DNA of 43,249 nt from assembly GCA_035455265.1 (NCBI GenBank), contig DATIFK010000049.1:1-43249 (forward strand). The letters are read 5' to 3'. Of the stretch, positions 14,094-22,486 are shown piece after piece. The position numbers and the translations under genes are program-made. The notes under the pieces are model-generated. The model made no database searches. It saw only the letters and a program-made list of their open reading frames with translations, and was not told where the DNA came from. Numbering within the stretch: the stretch's first letter is position 1; each line of letters starts with the position of its first letter. Source of the stretch: MGOM01 sp035455265 (GTDB lineage: Bacteria > Chloroflexota > Anaerolineae > Anaerolineales > E44-bin32).

Positions 14094-14369
14094 GTGCCTC
14101 GCAAGGCGAAGACCAAGGGCAAGTACAAGCTGAAGACCCACAAGGCGACCGCCAAGCGGTTTCGCGTCACCGGGTCCGGCAAAGTCATGCGCACCAAGGG
14201 CGGCAAGAGCCACCTCCGCCGGCGCAAGTCGGCCCGCGTCAAGGCGCAGTTGAGCGACATGATTCCCGTGGAAGGCAAGCGCATCCGCTCACGGGTGCGC
14301 CGCCTGGCGCCGTATCTCAGCCTGTACAAGGCGAATCCCACCGCCAAGAGCGGTGGCAAGAGCAAGTAA
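14094..14369 (+). CDS. rpmI: 50S ribosomal protein L35
   Basis: This is a 91-residue protein from GTG 14094, with AGAGGAG at 14081-14087. VPRKAKTKGKYKLKTHKATAKRFRVTGSGKV is the L35 N-terminal signature (written here only as recognisable blocks: KTKGKYKLKTHKATAKRF and RVTGSGKV), followed by HLRRRKSARVKAQLS. It is longer than the common 64-66 residues; the extra C-terminal tail is basic (NPTAKSGGKSK). It lies 17 bp after infC and 116 bp before rplT, the standard order. Confidence 0.96.
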   Translation: MPRKAKTKGKYKLKTHKATAKRFRVTGSGKVMRTKGGKSHLRRRKSARVKAQLSDMIPVEGKRIRSRVRRLAPYLSLYKANPTAKSGGKSK

Positions 14370-14485
14370 CATCTCGGGGAACCGAGCCGTTTCGGGTTGC
14401 GGCCGTTGGGTGCGTGAAACATCCTGAGCCCTGAGCCAGTCGCAGGGTCGAAGGAGGCGCCCAGGGGTCCGCAGGAGAGTGTCCT

Positions 14486-14833
14486 GTGGCCCGTGTTAAG
14501 GGCGGGATCGTTTCCCGCCGCCGTCACAAGAAGACGCTTGCCCGCACCAGCGGTATGTGGGGCAGCCGCCATCGCCTCTTCCGGCGTGCCAACGAAGCCA
14601 TGCTCAAGAGCCTGTGGTACGCCTACCGCGACCGCCGCACGCGCAAACGCGACTTGCGCAAGCTGTGGATCGTCCGCATCAACGCCGCCGCCCGGATGAA
14701 CGGCTCCACCTACAGTCGTCTGGTGCATGGGATGAAGACCGGCGGCGTGCGCCTCAACCGCAAGGTGCTTGCCGACCTGGCGGTGCGCGACCCCAACGCC
14801 TTCGCCGTCATCGTCGCCTCGGTCGCACGCTGA
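14486..14833 (+). CDS. rplT: 50S ribosomal protein L20
   Basis: This is a 115-residue protein from GTG 14486, with CAGGAGAG upstream. MARVKGGIVSRRRHKK, GMWGSRHRLFRRANEAML and YAYRDRRTRKRDLRKLW are diagnostic of L20, a 23S rRNA-binding primary assembly protein that also acts as a translational repressor of this operon in several bacteria. The family's 'LWI.RINAA.R' block is present as LWIVRINAAARMNG. The 116 bp before it contains a diverged copy of an interspersed CCCTGAGCC/AGGGTCGAAGG repeat, an unusual insertion in a normally tight operon. Confidence 0.97.
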   Translation: MARVKGGIVSRRRHKKTLARTSGMWGSRHRLFRRANEAMLKSLWYAYRDRRTRKRDLRKLWIVRINAAARMNGSTYSRLVHGMKTGGVRLNRKVLADLAVRDPNAFAVIVASVAR

Positions 14834-14892
14834 TCGCAGTTACTTCGTTCGCCGGAGCAGGGGGTTCGGCGGAAGAGTTCTTGGTCAGCCGC

Positions 14893-16347
14893 CTAGCCGG
14901 CCTTCGCGCCCGTTCCGCTTGACTCAAGACCCGCGAGAGCGGCTGGGTCCGCCTGTTCCAGTTGCGCCTCTCGGCTGCGACGGTCCACCCCGAATCCGTC
15001 CAGGACATTCTCCAACAACGGGAGGAACTCCCATACTCGCCTGGCCCGGATGACCCAATCCCACATCGGCTCGAACTTCTTCCATCCACCGGCGTAGGCC
15101 AGATGCCGGAGCCCATCGATCAGGTTGGCCTTGGTCGACGCTCCGCGCAGGATCGACCCCCACGTATAGAACCTCTCGTAGGCCCGTCGATACCCCGACT
15201 CCAAAGCCCCGACGCTCATCCGGGCGGGAGCAAACACGGCGTGGCGTGTGTCATACAGATCCCAATCTGAGGTCGTGATCCTCCCTTCCCGCGCCATCCG
15301 CTGGTGCAGGGCCGTTCCGGGGTAGGGGGTGAGGATGTGAAAGGTCGCCGTCTCGACACCTTGGGCGATCGCCCAATCCACCGTTCGTTCGAACACCGTC
15401 TCATCGTCATCGTCCATCCCAAAGACGAAACTGGCATTCACCATGACGCCCAGGTCATGGATGCGCCGGATGGCCAGCGCATAGTCGCGGCCCAGGTTAT
15501 GCCCTTTGTGTTGTTGCCGGAGATTCTCCTCGCTTAGAGTCTCAAAGCCCACGAACAGGCTTCGCAAGCCGCAGCGGGCCGCCTCCTCCAACAACCCCGG
15601 CCTCAAGACAGCCTGCACCGTCCCAGCCGCTTGCCAGAGCCGGCCCATACCCTGCATTCCCTCGAAGAGGCTGCGGGCGAAACAGGGGTTACCGAACAGG
15701 TGATCGTCGAGGAAGTACAGGTGTCGGCCCGGCAATCGCTCGATTTCCCGTAGAGCTTGGTCCACGGTTTGGGTATAGAAAGACTTGCCTCCCGAGAAGA
15801 AACCGTCCTTGTAGCAGAAATCGCAGCTGTGCGGGCACCCGCGCGACACGACGATCGAGTTGGGGACAAGGTAGAAGCGCCGTCGAATGAGATCCCGCCG
15901 TACGGCTGGCAGTCCTTCGAGCGATCGGATGACAGACTTGTAGATCCTCTGCGCCCTGCCATGCCGGAAATCGGTCAGAAAGGCCGGCCACGTGTCCTCT
16001 CCGGGACCGAGGAAGATCGTGTCCGCGTGCCTTGCAGCTTCTTCCGGCAGCGAGGTGACGTGCAAGCCACCCAGGCATACATACGCGCCCCGGCTTCGAT
16101 AATGATCGGCGATCTGATAGGCGCGGTACGCCGAGGTGATGTAGACCTGGATAACCACCAGGTCCGGCGTATCCTCGAGATCCAGCACTTCGACGTGCTC
16201 GTCTTGGATCCTCACATCGTCGCCGTCGTCCAGATAGCCCGCAAGGGTCGCCAGCCCCAGCGGTGGAAACAATGAATACTTGATGGGCCTCCAGAAGGGG
16301 CTTTGGGCCTCGGTCAGCGCCGGGAGAATCATCTTCACGCGCACCAC
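14893..16347 (-). CDS. B12-binding-domain radical SAM protein
   Basis: This is a 484-residue protein. Residues 1-135 form a cobalamin-binding-type Rossmann domain (PPLGLATLAGYLDD; LVVIQVYITSAYRAYQIADH; YVCLGGLHVTSLPEEA), although the histidine DxHxxG motif is replaced by QDEHVEV. The radical SAM cluster is C171-x3-C175-x2-C178 (RGCPHSCDFCYK), followed by DQALREIERLPGRHLYFLDD and the GFETLSEENL and TPYPGTALHQRM blocks. This is the BchE/HpnJ/P-methylase-type architecture, whose members use methyl- or hydroxocobalamin in methylations and ring rearrangements. No substrate-defining neighbour is present; it stands alone between rplT and the divergent macrodomain gene. GTG 16347 or the next GTG 16344 is the start. 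Confidence 0.88.
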   Translation of the reverse strand: MVRVKMILPALTEAQSPFWRPIKYSLFPPLGLATLAGYLDDGDDVRIQDEHVEVLDLEDTPDLVVIQVYITSAYRAYQIADHYRSRGAYVCLGGLHVTSLPEEAARHADTIFLGPGEDTWPAFLTDFRHGRAQRIYKSVIRSLEGLPAVRRDLIRRRFYLVPNSIVVSRGCPHSCDFCYKDGFFSGGKSFYTQTVDQALREIERLPGRHLYFLDDHLFGNPCFARSLFEGMQGMGRLWQAAGTVQAVLRPGLLEEAARCGLRSLFVGFETLSEENLRQQHKGHNLGRDYALAIRRIHDLGVMVNASFVFGMDDDDETVFERTVDWAIAQGVETATFHILTPYPGTALHQRMAREGRITTSDWDLYDTRHAVFAPARMSVGALESGYRRAYERFYTWGSILRGASTKANLIDGLRHLAYAGGWKKFEPMWDWVIRARRVWEFLPLLENVLDGFGVDRRSREAQLEQADPAALAGLESSGTGAKAG

Positions 16348-16529
16348 TCCACCTCCCCGAATACCTTTCCCTCGCTCCTCACGCCGTTCCCGGTCCCAGC
16401 CGCGTTCCTGCGGGTCCCTCGCGTTCCAATAGACCGTGCCCCCGCCCTCAGACGCCTCCTACCTCCTGCCAAAGCCTCTCAGAAGCCTACCCGCCGCCAT
16501 CCAGGAACCGGGTTTGTTGTCCTCGCCGA

Positions 16530-16538
16530 TGCTACAAT
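16530..16538 (+). promoter_or_regulatory. Extended -10 promoter element close to the macrodomain start codon
   Basis: TGCTACAAT (16530-16538) is a TGn-extended -10 element. It ends 10 nt before ATG 16549, so the transcript probably starts within a few bases of the start codon. No Shine-Dalgarno is visible, which suggests a leaderless mRNA. Confidence 0.5.
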
Positions 16539-16548
16539 CCGTCGATCG

Positions 16549-17115
16549 ATGGACGCGGCATCCGTTTCCCACGCGTTTCCTTCGGGCGCGACCATCCGCC
16601 TGGTTCAAGGGGACATCACCGCCGCCGAGGTTGATGCCATCGTCAACGCCGCCAACGCGCATCTGCAACACGGCGGAGGAGTTGCGGCCGCCATCTCGCG
16701 CCGCGGCGGCCCGACCATTCAGCAGGAAAGCGACGCGTGGGTCCGCCAACACGGACCGATCACGGCGGACCGCCCGGCCCTCACCTCGGGCGGTGCCCTC
16801 CCCTCCCGCCATGTGATCCACGTCGTGGGGCCGGTGTGGGGCGAGGGAGATGAGGACGCCAAGTTGTCGAGGGCCGTCACCGGCGCTCTCGACCTGGCGG
16901 AGTCGCACCACCTGGAGAATCTCGCCCTCCCCGCCGTCTCGACCGGCATCTTCGGCTTTCCCAAGGATCGTGCCGCCGAGGTCATCCTGGGCGCCCTGGC
17001 CGGCTACTTCGATCGACACTCCGATACCTCGCTGCGGCGAGTGGATGTCACCCTCTACGATGGCCCCACAGTCCAAGCCTTCATCCGGGCATTCCGCCAG
17101 ATCTGGCCGGGCTGA
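16549..17115 (+). CDS. Macrodomain protein (ADP-ribose/O-acetyl-ADP-ribose hydrolase type)
   Basis: This is a 188-residue single-domain protein. The MacroD-type signatures are all present: LVQGDITAAEVDAIVNAANA (GDIT and NAAN), GGGVAAAISRRGG, SGGALPSRHVIHVVGP, and LPAVSTGIFGFPKDRAAEV with the phosphate-binding STGIxGFP loop. Members remove ADP-ribose from modified carboxylates or deacetylate O-acetyl-ADP-ribose in the cytoplasm. ATG 16549 is the natural start, with a -10 element 10 nt upstream. The gene overlaps the following RNA methyltransferase frame. It is not next to an ART, sirtuin or toxin gene, so it is probably a housekeeping enzyme. Confidence 0.93.
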   Translation: MDAASVSHAFPSGATIRLVQGDITAAEVDAIVNAANAHLQHGGGVAAAISRRGGPTIQQESDAWVRQHGPITADRPALTSGGALPSRHVIHVVGPVWGEGDEDAKLSRAVTGALDLAESHHLENLALPAVSTGIFGFPKDRAAEVILGALAGYFDRHSDTSLRRVDVTLYDGPTVQAFIRAFRQIWPG

Positions 17116-17902
17116 CGCGCCGCCGGCCGTCATCCGGTCGGCGGCGAACGCGCGCCTGCGTTGGGTGCGCGAGCTGCACGCGGACCGCCGCGCCCGCGAG
17201 CACGCCGGCGTGTTCCTCCTGGAAGGATCGAGGCTGGCCGGGGAGGCGCTGGTCGCCGGGGCCACCGCGCCTCTGGCGCTGCGGACCCCTGATCTGGATC
17301 CCTCGTCCGCCTTCATCGCAGAGAGCCTCGCCCGCTCCGGCTGCGAGGTGATCACCGTCCTGCCCCAACTGCTGGCGGCGGTATCCGACGCGCGCACCGC
17401 TCCCGGCCTGCTGGTTGTCGCCGAGCGCCCACGTCTGGCGCCGCCCTCGCCTCTGCGTCTGGCTCTCATCGCCGACCGCCTCGCCGATCCAGGGAACTTC
17501 GGCAGCCTGATGCGCACCTGCCTGGCGGCCGGCGTAGAAGCACTGTTCACCACACCGGGCACGGTGGATCCATACAACCCCAAAGTGGTGCGCGGCGCCA
17601 TGGGCGCGCATTTCCACCTTCCTCTAGCCCACCTCGATGGTGGTCCAGACTCGCCGGCGCTGGCCGGGTTGGAGGTCTGGCTGATGGAGCCCGGCGCCGG
17701 ATTGGCCTACCATCGAGTGGACTGGAGGCGTCCGTCGGCGATCGTCCTGGGAAGTGAGGCACACGGCCTCGATCCTGCCTGGCGCCGGCGCGCCGCCGGA
17801 TCGGTCCACATCCCGATGCTCTCCGCCAGCGAGTCGCTGAACGCCGCTGTCGCTGCCGCCGTGGTCCTGTTCGAGATCGCCCGTCAGCGAGGCAGCCCGT
17901 GA
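17060..17902 (+). CDS. SPOUT-class (TrmH/SpoU family) RNA 2'-O-methyltransferase
   Basis: This is a protein of about 280 residues. The three SpoU motifs are visible: ADPGNFGSLMRTCLAAGVEA (motif 1), IVLGSEAHGLDPAW (motif 2) and IPMLSASESLNAAVAAAVVLFE (motif 3, the knotted SAM-binding region). The N-terminal domain IRSAANARLRWVRELHADRR...EHAGVFLLEGSRL matches the L30e-like substrate-binding domain of RlmB/TrmH-type enzymes. It methylates a ribose 2'-OH in rRNA or tRNA; the site is not predictable. The start is uncertain: ATG 17060 overlaps the macrodomain gene by 56 bp, while homologues usually begin just before the IRSAANAR block near 17130, where only non-standard codons are available. It overlaps the next gene by 4 bp. 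Confidence 0.88.
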   Translation: MAPQSKPSSGHSARSGRADAPPAVIRSAANARLRWVRELHADRRAREHAGVFLLEGSRLAGEALVAGATAPLALRTPDLDPSSAFIAESLARSGCEVITVLPQLLAAVSDARTAPGLLVVAERPRLAPPSPLRLALIADRLADPGNFGSLMRTCLAAGVEALFTTPGTVDPYNPKVVRGAMGAHFHLPLAHLDGGPDSPALAGLEVWLMEPGAGLAYHRVDWRRPSAIVLGSEAHGLDPAWRRRAAGSVHIPMLSASESLNAAVAAAVVLFEIARQRGSP

Positions 17903-19122
17903 ACATCCGCGCTCTGACCGGATTCCTCGACCCCGGGTGGCCGCTCGAGGCGCGCCGCATCGGCGCGCTGGCGGCCTGCCTGAAGGCCTGCCGCGAGGCG
18001 TTGGGGTCTGCCGGTTACAACGTGCAGACGCTCCGCTTCGCCACGCCTCCGCCGGCGGAGATGACCAAGCCGGTGCGGGCCCTCGATCGGCCCGAACTGG
18101 CGCGCCAGCTCGAGGCCGAAGGATTCGTCCATGGGCTCGACTATGCCTGCCTGGGCCCGGCGCTGCCGGACGACGCCGACGGTCTGGCCGCCATACCCGA
18201 CGTCCTGGCGGCCGCCGAAAACGTCTTCACCTCGGCGTTGTACGCCGATCTGGAAAGCGGCGTCACCCTGGCGGCCGCCCGCGCCTGCGCCCAGGCGATC
18301 CTGACGGCTTCGACCCTGCACCCGGATGGCTTCGCCAATCTGCGCTTCGCCTCGCTCGCCAACGTGCCTTCGGGCTCGCCGTACTTCCCGTCCGCGTATC
18401 ACCGTGGCGGCACACCGGCGATGGCCGTGGCCACCGAAGGCGCGGAGTTGGCTGTCGATGCGCTGCGAGAAGTCGCCTCGCCCGCCGTGGCGCGTCGACG
18501 TCTGGTCAGCATGATCGAAGCGCACGCCGCCGCCCTGACGCGAGTTGTGCAGCCGATCGCCGCCCAGCACGAGGTCCGCTTCCTCGGCCTGGACTTCTCC
18601 CTGGCGCCGTTTCCCGAGCACGGGCGCTCGCTGGGCACGGCCATCGAGTCGTTCGGAACCGACGCCGTCGGGTCGCCCGGATCGCTGGCGGCGGCAGCCT
18701 TCCTGGCCGACGCTCTCGATCAGGCCACCTTTCGCCGCACCGGCTTCTGCGGCTTGTTCTTCCCGGTCCTGGAAGATGAGATCCTGGCCGCCCGCGCCGC
18801 GGCCGGGGCCCTCTCGATCACCGACCTGCTTCTCCTTTCGACGGTTTGCGGCTCCGGTCTCGATACCATTCCGATCCCCGGCGACAGCAGCTCCGAGACG
18901 CTGACGGCGTTGCTGATCGACCTCGGCGCGCTCGCGCTGCGGCTCAACAAGCCCCTGACGGCGCGCCTGATGCCGATCCCCGGCAAGTCGGCCGGCGACG
19001 AGGTGCGCTTCGACTTCCCCTACTTCGCTGCGAGCCGCGTCCTGCCGCTGCCCGCCTCCCCGCTCGGCGGTCTGCTCACCGGCGGCGGGATCCTCGACCT
19101 GAGGCCGCGGCCTCTGGCGTAA
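17899..19122 (+). CDS. DUF711 (UPF0210) family protein
   Basis: This is a 407-residue protein from GTG 17899, overlapping the TGA of the methyltransferase gene by 4 bp (GTGA), so the two are probably translationally coupled. Family blocks recognised are MNIRALTGFLDPGWP at the N-terminus, FCGLFFPVLEDEILAARAAAG and STVCGSGLDTIPIPGDS around residues 275-330, and ARLMPIPGKSAGDEVRFDFPYFA near the C-terminus. DUF711 proteins are distantly related to glycyl-radical-like (PFL-fold) alpha/beta barrels. The conserved Cys-Gly-Ser-Gly-Leu-Asp segment is a plausible active-site region, but no biochemical function is established to my knowledge. Confidence 0.85.
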   Translation: MNIRALTGFLDPGWPLEARRIGALAACLKACREALGSAGYNVQTLRFATPPPAEMTKPVRALDRPELARQLEAEGFVHGLDYACLGPALPDDADGLAAIPDVLAAAENVFTSALYADLESGVTLAAARACAQAILTASTLHPDGFANLRFASLANVPSGSPYFPSAYHRGGTPAMAVATEGAELAVDALREVASPAVARRRLVSMIEAHAAALTRVVQPIAAQHEVRFLGLDFSLAPFPEHGRSLGTAIESFGTDAVGSPGSLAAAAFLADALDQATFRRTGFCGLFFPVLEDEILAARAAAGALSITDLLLLSTVCGSGLDTIPIPGDSSSETLTALLIDLGALALRLNKPLTARLMPIPGKSAGDEVRFDFPYFAASRVLPLPASPLGGLLTGGGILDLRPRPLA

Positions 19123-19124
19123 GG

Positions 19125-19181
19125 GCAGCTTCCAGCTCCCAGCCTCGGCTGCCGGTTCCCGGTAACCAGTTCCCAGTCACC
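19125..19181. repeat. Period-7 repeat tract (CAGCTTC/CAGTYYC type)
   Basis: About eight consecutive heptamer-phased units, for example CAGCTTC, CAGCTCC, CAGCCTC, GGCTGCC, GGTTCCC, GGTAACC, AGTTCCC and AGTCACC. It fills most of the gap between the DUF711 gene and pcrA. The same style occurs at 26162-26191. Confidence 0.7.
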
Positions 19182-19219
19182 ATTCGTCTCGTCATCGAGC
19201 ACCGCAGGCGCCCTGGCGG

Positions 19220-19225
19220 TAGAAT
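19220..19225 (+). promoter_or_regulatory. Candidate -10 element of pcrA
   Basis: TAGAAT ends 9 nt before ATG 19235 with no Shine-Dalgarno in between. The -35 region is poor, so confidence is limited, but the distance matches the other predicted leaderless genes in the window. Confidence 0.4.
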
Positions 19226-19234
19226 GCTCCCAGC

Positions 19235-21412
19235 ATGCCCGTCGATCTCCTGGAAGGCCTCAACCCACAGCAGAGGACTGCGGTCACGACGCCGCTTGGG
19301 CCGGTGCTCGTGCTCGCCGGTCCGGGTTCGGGCAAGACCCGCGTCCTGACACACCGCGCCGCCTACCTGATCCTGCAGGAGGGAGCGGCGGCGCGCAGCC
19401 TGCTGGCCGTCACCTTCACCAACAAGGCCGCGCGCGAAATGCAGTCGCGCCTGCAGGCGCTTCTGGCCGGCGCCGGAGGCTCCGAGGTACCCTGGCTCGG
19501 CACCTTCCATGCCGCCTGCGCCCGCGTCCTGCGCCGCGAAGCGCAACATCTCCCCGTCACGCGCGACTTCGTTATCTTCGACGACTCGGATCAGGAAGCG
19601 CTGGTGCGCCAGGTCCTCAAAGAGTTCAACCTGGATCCGCGTCAGCATGCGCCGGGGCGAATCCAGGCAGCCATTTCCTCCGCCAAGAACGAGCTCATCG
19701 GGCCGGAGGCCTACCCGCCCAGCTCCTACTTCGCCGAGATCGTCCGCCGCGCCTACGCCCGCTACGACGAGCTGCTGCGCGAGAACAACGCCCTCGACTT
19801 CGACGACCTGCTGGTGTGGGCCGTGCAGCTCCTGCGGGAACACGACGACGTGCGCGATCGCTACCGCCGGCTGTATTCCCACATCCTGGTGGACGAGTTC
19901 CAGGACACCAACACCGTTCAGTACGAACTGCTGCGCCTGCTGACCGTCGAGCGGCCCGACCTGTTCCTCGTCGGCGATCCCGACCAGTCGATCTACCGCT
20001 GGCGCGGCGCCGACTACCGCAACGTCCAACGCTTCCAGAAGGACTTCCCCGACCATCGCGTCATCCTGCTGGAGCAGAACTACCGCTCCACGCAACGCAT
20101 CCTCGACGCCGCCATGGCCGTCATCGACCGGCATCCCGACCGTCAGCGCAAGCGCTTGTTCACCGACCGCGGACAGGGAACCGAGATCGTCCTGCACGAG
20201 GCCTACGACGAACAGGAAGAAGCCGGCTTCGTGGTCGAGACGATCGCCGGCCTGACGCTCCGCGCTCAGCTGGAGCCGCGCGATGTCGCCGTGATGTACC
20301 GCACCAACGCCCAGTCGCGCGCGCTGGAGGAGGCCTTCCTGCATGCCAACCTGCCGTATCGGCTGGTGGGCGCGCAGCGCTTCTACGGACGCCGCGAGGT
20401 CAAGGACCTGATCGCCTACCTCCGCCTGGTCCACAACCCTTCCGACCAGGTCAGTCTGATGCGGGTCCTCAACACTCCGCCACGCGGCCTGGGCGCCAAG
20501 TCGATCGATGCCATGCTGGGAGCCGCCGGCCGCCTGTCCGTGACGGTCGGCGAGTATCTGCTCCGAATAGGGCGCGGCGAGGCCGAGGCGCCCGACGGCC
20601 TTTCCGCGCGTGCCGCGTCGGCGCTGGCCGCCTTCGGCCGGCAGCTCGCCCATTGGCGGGAGGTGAGCGCTGCCCTACCGGTCGCTCAGCTCATCGACGA
20701 GGTGCTCGAGTCGGTCCGCTACCGGGAGTTCATCGACGACGGAACAGACGAGGGCGAGGACCGGTGGGCCAACATCCTGGAACTCAGGGGCCTGGCTCAG
20801 GATTACGCCGAACTCGGCCTGACCGAGTTCCTGCAGCAGGTGGCGCTCGTGTCCGACCAGGACACCCTGACCGAAAACATGAACGCCCCGGTGCTCCTGA
20901 CTTTGCACGCCGCCAAGGGGCTGGAGTTCCGCGCCGTGTTCGTCATCGGGCTCGATGACGGTTTGCTGCCGCACCAACGCTCGTTCGACGACCGCGAGGC
21001 CATGGCCGAGGAGCGCCGCCTGTTCTACGTCGGCATCACCCGCGCCAAGGACTACCTGTACCTGGTGCGCGCCTTCCGCCGCCATTCCTTCGGCACCGGC
21101 GGCGTGTGCGAGCCCTCACGGTTCCTCAGCGACGTCCCCGCCGACCTGCTGGCCGGGGAGGAGCCTCGCCGCGGGCCGACCCGCGCCCAGGCGATGTACG
21201 AGCGCCAAACGCGGTGGGAGACGCAGACCGCGCTCCCGGTGGAGCCGCGCTTCCGCGCCGGCATGCGCGTCCAGCATCCCTCCTTCGGGGACGGCATCGT
21301 CATGGAGTCCCATCTCGATCGCGAAGACGAGACGGTGACGATCGCCTTCGCCGGCTCGGGCGTCAAGCGGCTGTCGGCCTCGCTGGCGAAGCTGGAGGTC
21401 CTCGATGGCTGA
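19235..21412 (+). CDS. pcrA: UvrD/PcrA-type superfamily-1 DNA helicase
   Basis: This is a 725-residue protein, the normal PcrA length. The Q motif LNPQQRTAV, Walker A GPGSGKT (29-35), TFTNKAAREMQSR (Ia), HILVDEFQDTN (Walker B/II), VGDPDQSIYRWRGAD (III), LLEQNYRST (IV), LLTLHAAKGLEFRAVFVIGL (V) and EERRLFYVGITRAK (VI) are all intact. The C-terminus RFRAGMRVQHPSFGDGIV...GSGVKRLSASLAKLEVL is the Tudor-like RNA polymerase/DNA-binding module of PcrA. It is a 3'-5' helicase for nucleotide-excision and mismatch repair, replication restart and transcription-conflict removal. No SOS box is visible upstream. galE follows 18 bp later. Confidence 0.97.
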   Translation: MPVDLLEGLNPQQRTAVTTPLGPVLVLAGPGSGKTRVLTHRAAYLILQEGAAARSLLAVTFTNKAAREMQSRLQALLAGAGGSEVPWLGTFHAACARVLRREAQHLPVTRDFVIFDDSDQEALVRQVLKEFNLDPRQHAPGRIQAAISSAKNELIGPEAYPPSSYFAEIVRRAYARYDELLRENNALDFDDLLVWAVQLLREHDDVRDRYRRLYSHILVDEFQDTNTVQYELLRLLTVERPDLFLVGDPDQSIYRWRGADYRNVQRFQKDFPDHRVILLEQNYRSTQRILDAAMAVIDRHPDRQRKRLFTDRGQGTEIVLHEAYDEQEEAGFVVETIAGLTLRAQLEPRDVAVMYRTNAQSRALEEAFLHANLPYRLVGAQRFYGRREVKDLIAYLRLVHNPSDQVSLMRVLNTPPRGLGAKSIDAMLGAAGRLSVTVGEYLLRIGRGEAEAPDGLSARAASALAAFGRQLAHWREVSAALPVAQLIDEVLESVRYREFIDDGTDEGEDRWANILELRGLAQDYAELGLTEFLQQVALVSDQDTLTENMNAPVLLTLHAAKGLEFRAVFVIGLDDGLLPHQRSFDDREAMAEERRLFYVGITRAKDYLYLVRAFRRHSFGTGGVCEPSRFLSDVPADLLAGEEPRRGPTRAQAMYERQTRWETQTALPVEPRFRAGMRVQHPSFGDGIVMESHLDREDETVTIAFAGSGVKRLSASLAKLEVLDG

Positions 21413-21430
21413 CCTCGTTCGGCGGCAACG

Positions 21431-22405
21431 ATGAACCTCCTGCTGACCGGCGGCGCCGGCTACATCGGATCGATCGCCGCCGCCGATTTGCTCGAGGCCG
21501 GCCATCGTGTGACCGTCTACGACTCGCTTGTCACCGGGCATCGCGCCGCCGTCCCAAAGGCTGCCCGCTTTGTGCAGGGCGATCTGGCCGACACGCAGGC
21601 GTTGCGCCTGCTCCTGGATCAGGAGGCCTTCGACGCGGTCCTGCACTTCGCCGCCTTCATCGAGGCCGGCGAGAGCATGGCCCAGCCGGGGAAGTACTTC
21701 CACAACAACCTGGCGCTCAGCCTCAGCCTCATCGAAGCCGCCGTGCAGGCCGGTGTTCGCCGCTTCGTCCTGTCTTCGACCGCGGCGGTGTACCGCACGA
21801 GCGATGAGCCCCTGTCCGAGGACTCGCCCATCGCTCCCACCAACGTCTACGGCGAGACCAAGCGGATGATCGAGCAGGCGCTCGAGTGGTACCACACCGT
21901 GCACGGACTGCGCTTCGCCGCCCTGCGTTACTTCAACGCCGCCGGCGCCGCCGGGGGCCGCGGTGAAGCCCACAGGCCGGAGAGCCACCTGATCCCGCTC
22001 GTCCTGCAGGTCCCCCTCGGGCAGCGCGCCGCCGCCCTCATCCTCGGGAACGACTATCCCACGCCAGATGGGACGTGCATCCGGGACTACATCCACGTCG
22101 CCGACCTGGTCGCCGCCCACCGCCTGGCGCTGGACGCCCTGGACACGCACCCGCGGCAGATCTACAACCTGGGCAGCGGCGTCGGTTATTCCGTTCGCCA
22201 GGTGATCGAAGCGGCGCGGCATGTCACCGGTCATGCGATCCCGGCCGAGGAGGCACCCCGCCGCCCCGGCGACCCGGCGCGCCTGGTGGCCTCCTCCGAC
22301 AGGATCCGTCGCGAGCTCGGCTGGCAGCCGGCCCACCCGCGGCTGGAAGACATTCTGGCGAGCGCCTGGGAGTGGCACCGCAACCACCCGGCCGGCTACG
22401 CCTAG
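21431..22405 (+). CDS. galE: UDP-glucose 4-epimerase
   Basis: This is a 324-residue extended short-chain dehydrogenase. The NAD-binding motif is TGGAGYIGS (6-14). The GalE blocks VLHFAAFIEAGESMAQPGKYFHNN, LSSTAAVY and NVYGETK with the Ser/Thr-Tyr140-Lys144 catalytic set, and LRYFNAAGAAGGRGEAHRPESHLIP, are all present. CIRDYIHVADLVAAH and YNLGSGVGYSVRQVI complete the family pattern. It interconverts UDP-glucose and UDP-galactose for cell-surface sugars or galactose use. It is 18 bp after pcrA, so the two are probably cotranscribed without an obvious functional link. Confidence 0.94.
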   Translation: MNLLLTGGAGYIGSIAAADLLEAGHRVTVYDSLVTGHRAAVPKAARFVQGDLADTQALRLLLDQEAFDAVLHFAAFIEAGESMAQPGKYFHNNLALSLSLIEAAVQAGVRRFVLSSTAAVYRTSDEPLSEDSPIAPTNVYGETKRMIEQALEWYHTVHGLRFAALRYFNAAGAAGGRGEAHRPESHLIPLVLQVPLGQRAAALILGNDYPTPDGTCIRDYIHVADLVAAHRLALDALDTHPRQIYNLGSGVGYSVRQVIEAARHVTGHAIPAEEAPRRPGDPARLVASSDRIRRELGWQPAHPRLEDILASAWEWHRNHPAGYA

Positions 22406-22486
22406 CCCGGTGAGGCTTTTCCATGGAGACTTGCGTCCTTTTGGCGGTGTCTGCGTCAAAGGAAGTAGAAACGACAGGAGGTTGAC

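Noticed and set aside
19182..19234. SOS box upstream of pcrA
   Set aside because: No GAAC-N4-GTTC palindrome is present in the upstream region.
19076..20653. Long minus-strand frame opposite pcrA
   Set aside because: Shadow of a clearly coding plus-strand helicase gene; no recognisable motif.
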